Part shown: positions 25,444 through 32,139 of the stretch, in pieces | How the letters are laid out: every line of letters begins with the position of its first letter | How positions within the stretch are numbered: position 1 is the stretch's first letter | DNA from: an uncultured Sphingopyxis sp. | GTDB lineage: Bacteria; Pseudomonadota; Alphaproteobacteria; Sphingomonadales; Sphingomonadaceae | Length of the DNA: 32,139 bases | Reading direction: 5' to 3' | Assembly: GCA_937873425.1 (NCBI GenBank) | Contig: CALMYE010000010.1 | Location: 1-32,139, forward strand | Translations under genes and position numbers: made by a program | The notes under the pieces: model-generated | Seen by the model: only the letters and a program-made list of their open reading frames with translations | What the model was told of the DNA's origin: nothing | Database searches by the model: none

Positions 25444-25472
25444 TCTAAAATGGGCTTGCCGCAAAGCGTCAA
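25444..25472 (-). promoter_or_regulatory. Predicted promoter of the EthD-like gene
   Basis: The minus strand reads TTGACG (25467-25472), a 17-bp spacer and TTTAGA (25444-25449), 27 bases before the start codon at 25417. The -35 is good and the -10 matches three of six. The candidate operator 2 lies just upstream of this -35. Confidence 0.4.
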
Positions 25473-25482
25473 TGGATGCAAG

Positions 25483-25500
25483 TAAAGGGTATACCAGTTA
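25483..25500. promoter_or_regulatory. Candidate operator 2 of the GntR/FCD regulator
   Basis: An 18-bp dyad, TAAAGGGTA|TACCAGTTA, with seven of nine symmetric positions and a perfect GGTATACC core (25488-25495). The right half read on the minus strand is TAACTGGTA, differing at one base from the TAATTGGTA of operator 1. It ends directly before the GAAGGA ribosome site of the crotonase gene, so a bound protein would cover the start region of the rightward operon. Confidence 0.6.
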
Positions 25501-25512
25501 GAAGGATTGAGG

Positions 25513-26313
25513 ATGTCATCGCGCTATTCGGGCTATACGGCCCTGTCGATCGCACAGGACGGCCATGTCCTGACGATCACCCTCGACAACCCTCCGCTCA
25601 ACGGCATGACGCCGGAGGCGCATGAGGAACTGACACGCGTCTGGGCCGACGCCGGAAGCGACACGGGCGTGCGGGTGATCGTCTTCACCGGCGCGGGCGA
25701 ACGCGGCTTCTGCGCCGGCGGCGATCCGAAGAAGATGATCGACAATTGGGGCAATCGCGAACGCTGGCACGTCGGCATCTTCGAGGCGCGGGCGATCATC
25801 GTCGCCATGCTCGAATGCCCGAAACCGGTGATCGCGCGGATCAACGGCCATGCGATGGGCATGGGGGCGAGCCTGGCGCTCGCCGCCGACATCACCATCG
25901 CGGTCGAGGATGCGCTGATCGGCGACCCGCATGTCAGCGTCGGCCTCGCCGCGGGCGACGGCGGCGCGCTGCTGTGGCCGAACCTGATCGGGCTGGTCGA
26001 GGCGCGGCGCCACCTGCTGTCGGGCGAGCCGCTGCGCGGCAGGGAAGCGGCGGCGAAGGGACTGGTCACCGAATCGGCGACGCGCGAGGAACTCGACGGC
26101 GCGGTGAAGAAATGGGTCGACACCTTCCTCTCCAAATCGCCGAGCGCGCTGCAGACGACCAAGCAGGCGCTCAACCTCGACATCCTCGACAAGGCGCGGC
26201 GCCACATGGGCGAGATGCTGCGGCTCGAAACGAAAAGCTGGGAATCGCCCAACCACCGCGAGGCGGTGCAGGCGATGATCGACAAGCGCCCGCCCGATTT
26301 CATCGACGAATGA
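25513..26313 (+). CDS. Crotonase (enoyl-CoA hydratase/isomerase) family protein, atypical active site
   Basis: A 266-residue crotonase-fold protein. The oxyanion-hole elements FCAGGDPKK and GHAMGMGAS are present. A gap-free alignment to rat mitochondrial hydratase over the core shows that both catalytic glutamates are replaced: Glu144 by Ser120 and Glu164 by His140 (in DPH). Asp149 occurs in the following AAGDGG loop. It is therefore unlikely to be an ordinary hydratase; isomerisation, hydrolysis or C-C bond cleavage are alternatives known in the superfamily. GAAGGA at 25501-25506 fixes the ATG at 25513. It opens the rightward operon; the next gene begins 18 bases downstream. Confidence 0.9.
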   Translation: MSSRYSGYTALSIAQDGHVLTITLDNPPLNGMTPEAHEELTRVWADAGSDTGVRVIVFTGAGERGFCAGGDPKKMIDNWGNRERWHVGIFEARAIIVAMLECPKPVIARINGHAMGMGASLALAADITIAVEDALIGDPHVSVGLAAGDGGALLWPNLIGLVEARRHLLSGEPLRGREAAAKGLVTESATREELDGAVKKWVDTFLSKSPSALQTTKQALNLDILDKARRHMGEMLRLETKSWESPNHREAVQAMIDKRPPDFIDE

Positions 26314-26331
26314 TTACGGAAAACCAGGACC

Positions 26332-27405
26332 ATGTCTGACGAACTCGACCTCGGCGTGCTCGCCGGGAGCTTTGCCGAAATGCTCGGCGCCGAATGGCCG
26401 CGCGAAAAGGCGATCGCCTGGTCGCAGGCGCCCGAAGGTTTTGCCGCGCCGCTGTGGAACCAGATGGCCGAACTCGGCTGGACCGCGCTGACCGTGCCCG
26501 AAGATCATGGCGGGCTGGGACTCGGCACCGAAGCGGCGGCGGCACTCCACGCGGCGCTCGGCGCGGCGGCGGCGCCCGTGCCCATGCTCGGCACGACGCT
26601 CGCGACCACGCTCGTCGCCGCGGCGGGCAACGACGCGCAAAAAGCGGACCTTCTCCCGCGCCTCGCCGACGGTTCGCTCCGCGCGGCGGTCGCACAGCCG
26701 GGCGATGCGGTAGCGGCGATAGCGGGCGGCACGGCGAACGCGACCATAGCCGATATGGTCGACTCTCCATCGGCGACGACCCTGTTCCTGCGCGCGAGCC
26801 GCGACGGCGCCTCCTGCTGGCTCGTCCTACCAGCCGAGGCTCCGGGCGTCTCGGTCGCGGACACGGCGCTGACCGACGCGACGCGCACACTCGGCACCGT
26901 CACGCTCGACGGCGTGGCCGTCGACGACAGCGCCGTCCTCGTGCCGGAGGACGCCGCCGCGATCGACGATCACCTGCTGCGCACCGCCGCCATCGCTATC
27001 GCCGCCGACGCGATCGGCGGCGGCGAAGCCGCGCTCGCCGGGACGATCGACTATCTGAAGGTGCGCGAGCAGTTCGGCCGCGTCATCGGCTCCTTCCAGG
27101 CCCTGAAGCACCGCATCGCCGACCATCAGGCGGCGCTGGTCGCCGCGCGCGGGCTGGTCGAACATGCTGCGAGCCTTCCCGCCGGCCATCCACACGCCCT
27201 GCTCGACGCACTGTCGGCGAAGCAGCATGTGACCCGCACCGTCGCCGAGATCGCCCGCGACTGCATCCAGCTCCACGGCGGCGTCGGCTTTACCGCCGAA
27301 TTCTTCCCGCACATCTATCTCAAGCGCGGCAAGCTGAACGAGGCCCTGTGGGGCACGCGCAACCGGCTGCTCGACCGGATCGCCGACATGCTGGAGGCCG
27401 CGTGA
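26332..27405 (+). CDS. Acyl-CoA dehydrogenase family protein, short subunit
   Basis: A 357-residue ACAD-fold protein. GWTALTVPEDHGGLGLG marks the N-terminal helical domain. The C-terminal domain has REQFGRVIGSFQALKHRIAD and QLHGGVGFTAE, the segments that clasp the partner's FAD. The CxGxSEPxxGSD block of the middle domain is absent (AVAQPGDAVAAIAGG in its place) and the YEG catalytic motif is missing. It complements the next gene, which has what this one lacks. Their reading frames are coupled (TGATG). The pair probably forms a heterotetramer. Confidence 0.9.
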   Translation: MSDELDLGVLAGSFAEMLGAEWPREKAIAWSQAPEGFAAPLWNQMAELGWTALTVPEDHGGLGLGTEAAAALHAALGAAAAPVPMLGTTLATTLVAAAGNDAQKADLLPRLADGSLRAAVAQPGDAVAAIAGGTANATIADMVDSPSATTLFLRASRDGASCWLVLPAEAPGVSVADTALTDATRTLGTVTLDGVAVDDSAVLVPEDAAAIDDHLLRTAAIAIAADAIGGGEAALAGTIDYLKVREQFGRVIGSFQALKHRIADHQAALVAARGLVEHAASLPAGHPHALLDALSAKQHVTRTVAEIARDCIQLHGGVGFTAEFFPHIYLKRGKLNEALWGTRNRLLDRIADMLEAA

Positions 27406-28607
27406 TGACCCGGACGTTCGATATCATCTCCAAGGTCGGCGACGAGTCCGCCTTCCGCCGCGAAATCCGCGACTGGCTCGCCGCCACCGTTCCCGCCGAC
27501 TGGCGCCGGACGTGGCAGGCGGTGCGCGATTCCGACCTCAAGGCCATCGTCGTCGACTGGCTTGAGGAGCGCCGCAAGGTCGGTCTGGCGACGCCGCACT
27601 GGCCGCGCGAATGGGGCGGCCCCGGCATCCCCTTCGCCTATCAGATCATCGTCTATGAAGAGTTCGCCCGCGCCGACGCGCCCGAACTCGACATGTACAC
27701 CATCTCGCTGTTCCACACCCCCGCGACCCTGTTCGAGCATGGCACGCAGGAACAGAAGGACCGCTATCTCGGCGGCATCACCCACGGCACCGACATCTGG
27801 TGCCAGGGCTTTTCGGAGCCCGGCGCCGGCTCCGACCTCGCCGCGCTGCGCACCAGCGCGCGCCGCGAGGGCGACCATTATGTCGTCAACGGACAGAAGA
27901 TCTGGTCGTCGGCGGCGATGCACGCCGATTATTGCCTGCTGCTCGCGCGCACCGACCCCAACGGACCGCGCAAGCATGACGGCATCTCCTATTTCATCAT
28001 GGACATGAAGTCGCCGGGGGTCGAGGTGCGCCCGATCCGCCAGATCACCGGCGAGGCCGAATTCGCCGAAATCTTCCTCGACGATGTGAAGATACCCGCC
28101 GCGAATCTGATCGGCGCCGAGGGCAATGGCTGGAACATCGCGCAATCGACGCTGTCGACCGAGCGCGGCCTGCTGATCTTCGGCGCGGTCGAACGGCTCG
28201 CCCATTCCTTCGAGCTCGACCGCCGGGCGGCGACGGACGGCTGGATGCGCGACGTGCAGCTGCGCCGCGAATATGCCGCCTTCCATGCCGAGCTCCAGTC
28301 GCTGCGCCTGATGATCCGCCAGTTGCTGATCGAGCTCGAAGCCAATCCCGACAAGGCGTCGCCGACGCTGCCGACCTATATCAAGCTGATCTGGGGTCCC
28401 TTCCTTCAGCGCTACACCGAATTCCTGCTCCGCGCCGAAGGCATCGACGCGCTGAAATGGCAGCCGTCGATTCCCGGCACCGGACACAGCAGCCGCCTGC
28501 GTATGAACGATTTCCTGAAAAGCTATGGCTGGACGATCGCGGGCGGGTCGAACGAGATCATGCGCAATATCATTTCGGAGCGCATTCTCGGCCTGCCGCG
28601 CGGCTGA
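27405..28607 (+). CDS. Acyl-CoA dehydrogenase family protein, long subunit
   Basis: A 400-residue ACAD with WCQGFSEPGAGSDLAALRT and YVVNGQKIWSS, the flavin/substrate core. Glu253 in STERG occupies the isovaleryl-CoA-dehydrogenase-type base position. The C-terminal GGSNEIMRNIISERILGLPRG lacks the Glu of the medium-chain YEGTSQ motif. No RxxFGxxIxxFQ is present, so a partner must supply that part. It introduces an alpha,beta double bond, passing electrons to ETF. ATG at 27405 overlaps the preceding stop by one base. It is a likely partner of the 26332 gene product and a paralogue of the pair at 21358-23462. Confidence 0.93.
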   Translation: MTRTFDIISKVGDESAFRREIRDWLAATVPADWRRTWQAVRDSDLKAIVVDWLEERRKVGLATPHWPREWGGPGIPFAYQIIVYEEFARADAPELDMYTISLFHTPATLFEHGTQEQKDRYLGGITHGTDIWCQGFSEPGAGSDLAALRTSARREGDHYVVNGQKIWSSAAMHADYCLLLARTDPNGPRKHDGISYFIMDMKSPGVEVRPIRQITGEAEFAEIFLDDVKIPAANLIGAEGNGWNIAQSTLSTERGLLIFGAVERLAHSFELDRRAATDGWMRDVQLRREYAAFHAELQSLRLMIRQLLIELEANPDKASPTLPTYIKLIWGPFLQRYTEFLLRAEGIDALKWQPSIPGTGHSSRLRMNDFLKSYGWTIAGGSNEIMRNIISERILGLPRG

Positions 28608-28628
28608 CCCGGGACAGGAAGGGACGAA

Positions 28629-30071
28629 ATGACCGATTCCGCTGCAACCCTGGATATGCCGTCCGATCGGCCGAAATCGTCGATCTGGCGCCTCGTGCTC
28701 CCGCTGATGGTGGCGGAGATCGTCGGCTCGCTCGAACTGACGATGATCTATGCCGCGATGCGCAGCCTGATATCCGATTTCGGCAGCGCATCGGCGGCGG
28801 GCTGGCTGATCACGTCCTTCATGCTCTCCTCGGCGGCGGGCGCGGCACTGTTCGGGCGGCTCGGCGACCTGCTCGGCCGGCGCCGCATCCTGCTCGCCGT
28901 CCTGATCATCTCGACCATCGGATCGGTGCTCAGTGCGGTGACCCGCGATCTCGGCTGGCTGATCGTCGGACGCGCGATGCAGGGCGCCGCGGGAGCGATC
29001 GTGCCGCTGTGCTTCGGCATCGTGCGCGAACATGCCGACCCCAGGCAGGTGCCGTTCGGCATCAGCCTGCTCGCGGTGGCGGCCAGCCTGTCTTCGGCGA
29101 CCGGGCTGGTCATCGGCGGCGCGATCATCGACCTCGCCGACTGGTCGATGATCTTCAAGGTCACGGCGGCAATGGGGGCGATCGCGGTCGTCTGCATCGC
29201 CGTCTTCGTGCAGCGCGACCGCGCGTGGAACCCGGGCGCCGTGCGCGACGACCTGCTCGGCGGATTGCTGTTCATCCCGGCCGCCATCGGCCTGTTGCTC
29301 GCGATCGACAATATGGGGCGTTCGGGGTGGTCCGACCCGATGACGCTTGTCTATATCGCGGTCGCGGTGATCTCGCTCGTCGCGTGGGTGTGGCGCGAAC
29401 TCAGCGTGCCCAATCCGCTGCTCCAGGTGCGGCTGCTCGCAAGACCGGAAATCGGCTGGGCGAACGCCTGCTATGTCGCGCTTGCGCTCGGCGCCTTCCA
29501 GGGCGGACAGATCATGGCGCTGTTCGGGCAGCAACTGCCCGAAACCGGCGCCGGGCTCGGTCTGTCGGCGACGGCGGCAGGCTTCCTGCTGCTGCCGGCC
29601 AATATCATCACCGCGATGAGCTATCCCTTCGTCGCGCGCCTCGTCGAACGCCACGGCCCGCGACTGATCGGATCGATCGGCTTTCTGCTGATCATCATCG
29701 GCTTCGGGTCGCTGATCCTGTGGAACGACGGTGCCGCGCTGGTGATGACGCTGCTCGTCATCCAGTCGATCGGCCTCGGCATCGTCTATGTGACACTGCA
29801 GATCGTGATCGTCAGCGCTGCGCCCGCCGACCGGGTCAGCGAGGCGACCGGCATGATGACCGTCATCCGCGCGACGGCGATGGCGATCGGTGCGCAGACG
29901 GTCGCGACCCTGCTGTCCGGCGGCGGACATCATGGCGGCGGGGCCGTGCGCTTCCCGGCGCAAGCCGACTATATCACCGTCTTCCTCTTCGTCTGCGGCA
30001 CCGGACTCGCCGGCGTGCTGCTCGCACGCATGCTGCCGCGACGGCTCGCGGCGATCGTCCAGACGCATTGA
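28629..30071 (+). CDS. MFS transporter, DHA2-like (about 14 membrane segments)
   Basis: A 480-residue polytopic membrane protein. After a 20-residue cytoplasmic tail the sequence runs through repeated hydrophobic helices; the length and pattern fit the 14-segment DHA2 branch. GRLGDLLGRRRILL (about residues 76-89) is the MFS motif A between helices 2 and 3. GRAMQGAAGAIVPLCFGI corresponds to motif C-like or helix-4 sequences. DHA2 proteins are mostly proton-driven exporters. In this catabolic operon it could import the substrate or export an inhibitory intermediate; sequence alone does not decide. It lies 21 bases after the dehydrogenase gene. Confidence 0.9.
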   Translation: MTDSAATLDMPSDRPKSSIWRLVLPLMVAEIVGSLELTMIYAAMRSLISDFGSASAAGWLITSFMLSSAAGAALFGRLGDLLGRRRILLAVLIISTIGSVLSAVTRDLGWLIVGRAMQGAAGAIVPLCFGIVREHADPRQVPFGISLLAVAASLSSATGLVIGGAIIDLADWSMIFKVTAAMGAIAVVCIAVFVQRDRAWNPGAVRDDLLGGLLFIPAAIGLLLAIDNMGRSGWSDPMTLVYIAVAVISLVAWVWRELSVPNPLLQVRLLARPEIGWANACYVALALGAFQGGQIMALFGQQLPETGAGLGLSATAAGFLLLPANIITAMSYPFVARLVERHGPRLIGSIGFLLIIIGFGSLILWNDGAALVMTLLVIQSIGLGIVYVTLQIVIVSAAPADRVSEATGMMTVIRATAMAIGAQTVATLLSGGGHHGGGAVRFPAQADYITVFLFVCGTGLAGVLLARMLPRRLAAIVQTH

Positions 30072-30082
30072 AAGGGCCATTG

Positions 30083-31240
30083 ATGGACGAACGCATCGCC
30101 CCCCTCTTCTCCCCCTTCGCGCTGCGCTCGCTGACCCTCGCGAACCGCATCGTCATGGCGCCGATGACGCGCGGCTTTTCGCCGCGGGGCGTGCCGGGCG
30201 CCGATGTCGCCGCCTATTATGCGCGCCGCGCCGACACCGGCCTGATCCTGACCGAGGGCGTCGGCGTCGATCATCCCGCCGCGCTCGGCGGCAGCGGGGT
30301 CGACGGCGACAATGCGCCGCACATGTATGGCAAGGCCGCGCTGGAGGGCTGGCGCGCGGTCGTCGATGCCGTCCATGCGGCGGGCGGCGTCATCATGCCG
30401 CAGCTCTGGCACCAGGGCGTGATGCGCGAAATGGGTACCGGCCCCCACCCCGAGGTCGAATCGGTGCGCCCCTCGGGCATCTGGGGTCCGCTGGACAGGA
30501 CCGCTATGGTGTCGCCCGCCTATATGGAGGCGGTGGCCGCCAAACCCGGCCGCGCGATGACCGACAGCGAGGTCGCCGATGTCATCGAGGGCTTCGCGCG
30601 CAGCGCGCGCTGGGCGATGGAGGTCGGTTTCGACGGCATCGCGATCCACGGCGCGCACGGCTATATGGTCGACAATTTCCTGTGGGACGGCACCAACCGG
30701 CGCACCGACCGCTGGGGCGGCGATCACAGGGGACGCACCGCCTTCGCGGCCGAACTGGTGCGCGCGGTGCGCCGCGAGATCGGGCCGGAGCCGGTCATCA
30801 ACTTCCGCTTTTCGCAATGGAAGCAACAGGATGTCCGGGCGCGCCTCGCCGATACGCCCCAACAACTGGAAGAAATCCTGGGTCCAATCGCCGACGCCGG
30901 GGTCGATATCTTCGACGGCAGCCAGCGCTATTTCGACAAGGCCGAATTTGAAGGATCGCCGCTGAACCTCGCCGGCTGGGCGAAGAAACTGACCGGCAAG
31001 GCGTCGCAGACCGTCGGCGGCGTCGGGCTCAGTTCGGGCGTCTATGATTCGAAAAAGACCGGCGGCTCCGGCGCGGCGCTCGAAAATGTCCACAAGGTCG
31101 CCGAGCGGCTGGCCCGCGGCGAATTCGACCTCGTCGGCGTCGGCCGCGCGATCATGCACGACCCGCACTGGACGCGCCGCATCCGCGAGGGCCAGGAACT
31201 GCTGCCCTTCGATGAAGGATCGCGCCGCGTCCTCACCTGA
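30083..31240 (+). CDS. Old Yellow Enzyme family NADH:flavin oxidoreductase
   Basis: A 385-residue FMN-binding TIM-barrel ene-reductase. LFSPFALRSLTLANRIVMAPMTRG is the classic N-terminus. Catalytic His189/His192 lie in IHGAHGYMVDNFLW, and TNRRTDRWGG and VGVGRAIMHDP bind FMN phosphate. It lacks the Fe-S and second flavin domains of 2,4-dienoyl-CoA reductases, so it is the single-domain type, reducing activated C=C bonds of enones or dienoyl compounds with NAD(P)H. In the operon it could saturate a ring double bond. It starts 11 bases after the transporter gene. Confidence 0.93.
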   Translation: MDERIAPLFSPFALRSLTLANRIVMAPMTRGFSPRGVPGADVAAYYARRADTGLILTEGVGVDHPAALGGSGVDGDNAPHMYGKAALEGWRAVVDAVHAAGGVIMPQLWHQGVMREMGTGPHPEVESVRPSGIWGPLDRTAMVSPAYMEAVAAKPGRAMTDSEVADVIEGFARSARWAMEVGFDGIAIHGAHGYMVDNFLWDGTNRRTDRWGGDHRGRTAFAAELVRAVRREIGPEPVINFRFSQWKQQDVRARLADTPQQLEEILGPIADAGVDIFDGSQRYFDKAEFEGSPLNLAGWAKKLTGKASQTVGGVGLSSGVYDSKKTGGSGAALENVHKVAERLARGEFDLVGVGRAIMHDPHWTRRIREGQELLPFDEGSRRVLT

Positions 31241-31262
31241 CGGAGCAACGAAAGGGAGAGGC

Positions 31263-32054
31263 ATGGCAGGAGCATTGCAAGGGCGCACGGCGATCGTCAC
31301 CGGCGCCGGGCGCGGGATCGGGCGCGGCATCGCGGTCGAACTGGCGCGCGAAGGCGCCCAAGTCGTCGTCGCCTCGCGGTCGCAGGGCAGCATCGACGAT
31401 ACGCTGGCCGAGATCGCCGGCATCGGCGGCACCGCGATCGGCACCGTCCGCGACGTCGGCAATCGCGACCATATCGCGGCGACCGTAGCCGGCGCGGTCG
31501 AACGCTTCGGCGGCCTCGACATCATCGTCAACAATGCGCAGAGCTTCGGCACCGCCGAGCAGCCCGCGCCGACGCCGGTCATCACGCCGCTGGAGGACTT
31601 CAACGACGGCGAGTGGGACCGCACCTTCGCAACCGGCCCGACCGCGACCTACCATTTCATGAAGGCCGCCTTCCCGCATCTCAAGGCATCGGGTGCCGGG
31701 CGCATCATCAACTTCGGCTCCTATTGGGGGCAGGTCGGCTATGAGGGGTCGGCCGCATACAACGCCGCCAAGGAAGCGATCCGTGGCCTGACCCGCACCG
31801 CCGCGCGCGAATGGGGAAAATATGGCATCACCGCGAACGTCATCAATCCGGCGATCGCCTCCGATGCGCTCAAGAGCTTCATCGCCAACCAGCCCGAACA
31901 TGCGCGAAAGGCGATGGAGACGATCCCGATGCGCCGCTATGGCGACATCTATGCCGACGGCGGGCGCCTCGCGGTGTTTCTCGCCGGCGACGATGCCAGC
32001 TTCCTGACCGGCATGACCTTTCAGGCCGATGGCGGCCTGTTCATGGCACCGTGA
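31263..32054 (+). CDS. SDR family oxidoreductase
   Basis: A 263-residue classical SDR: TGAGRGIG (residues 14-21), ASRSQGS after beta-2 (NADP(H)-favouring), NNAQ in place of NNAG, a Ser in NFGSYWG and YNAAK. LTGMTFQADGGLFMAP closes the fold. An insert of about eight residues (AEQPAPTPVITPLED) enlarges the substrate loop after NNAQ. AAAGGGAGAG precedes the ATG. The TGA overlaps the next gene's GTG start by four bases. Confidence 0.92.
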   Translation: MAGALQGRTAIVTGAGRGIGRGIAVELAREGAQVVVASRSQGSIDDTLAEIAGIGGTAIGTVRDVGNRDHIAATVAGAVERFGGLDIIVNNAQSFGTAEQPAPTPVITPLEDFNDGEWDRTFATGPTATYHFMKAAFPHLKASGAGRIINFGSYWGQVGYEGSAAYNAAKEAIRGLTRTAAREWGKYGITANVINPAIASDALKSFIANQPEHARKAMETIPMRRYGDIYADGGRLAVFLAGDDASFLTGMTFQADGGLFMAP

Positions 32055-32139
32055 CGGGCGGCTCCTTCACCGGCCGGGTCGCGCTCGTCACCGGCGGCGC
32101 GTCGGGGATCGGCGAAGCGATCGTCCGCCGCCTCGCCGC
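32051..32139 (+). CDS. SDR family oxidoreductase (partial, N-terminus only)
   Basis: A GTG start at 32051-32053 overlaps the preceding stop (GTGA). The 29 codons visible encode VTGGSFTGRVALVTGGASGI and then GEAIVRRLA, the beta1-TGGxxGIG-alpha1 start of a classical SDR. The gene runs off the window, so the rightward operon has at least seven genes. Confidence 0.85.
   Translation, partial: MTGGSFTGRVALVTGGASGIGEAIVRRLA

Noticed and set aside
27315-30080. 921-codon minus-strand open frame opposite the dehydrogenase and transporter genes
   Set aside because: It spans two real genes, is extremely Arg/Asp/His/Gly-rich and has no recognisable domain.

Overview
The window is high-GC, gene-dense bacterial DNA with short intergenic gaps, ATGA/TGATG gene overlaps and alphaproteobacterial gene order. 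The mutL / mreB-mreC-mreD-mrdA-rodA block, the protein sequences and the wealth of SDR, acyl-CoA dehydrogenase and DUF7064-like genes point to a sphingomonad (Sphingomonadaceae, Sphingopyxis-like). The genus is an inference. I see no tRNA, rRNA, CRISPR array, insertion sequence or prophage gene, and no gene-free stretch longer than about 190 bases.

Region 1 (1-4461): a truncated MerR-type regulator diverges from a glutaredoxin-like/MauE-DoxX membrane redox protein across a promoter with a 19-bp spacer and a mer-like dyad. Next come two exported phosphoesterases (PhoD-type and nucleotide pyrophosphatase/phosphodiesterase-type). Convergent with them lies a small exported protein of unknown function behind mutL.

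Region 2 (4462-11953): core housekeeping genes. mutL (endonuclease-type) reads left. The cell-elongation operon mreB-mreC-mreD-mrdA-rodA reads right. An intrinsic terminator for the opposing nitronate monooxygenase gene sits just past rodA.

Region 3 (11953-17280): accessory metabolism. It holds a nitronate monooxygenase-like flavoprotein, a GlxA-like AraC regulator, a phytanoyl-CoA dioxygenase-like Fe(II)/2-oxoglutarate enzyme, a DUF7064/7065-like protein and a kinase-fold (APH/ACAD11-like) phosphotransferase.

Region 4 (17277-32139): an organised catabolic locus. A seven-gene leftward operon (acyl-CoA dehydrogenase pair, thioesterase-like protein, four SDRs) and an at least seven-gene rightward operon (crotonase, second acyl-CoA dehydrogenase pair, MFS transporter, Old Yellow Enzyme, two SDRs, running off the window) flank an unusual regulator with two GntR winged helices and one FCD domain, plus an EthD-like protein. 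The same half-site, TAAYTGGTA, occurs in a dyad just before each operon, which makes one regulator for both arms the simplest model. The two long/short dehydrogenase pairs resemble heterotetrameric enzymes of steroid side-chain catabolism. I infer a beta-oxidation-like pathway for a bulky alicyclic, terpenoid or steroid-like acid. The substrate cannot be read from the sequence, and no acyl-CoA ligase or thiolase lies inside the window.
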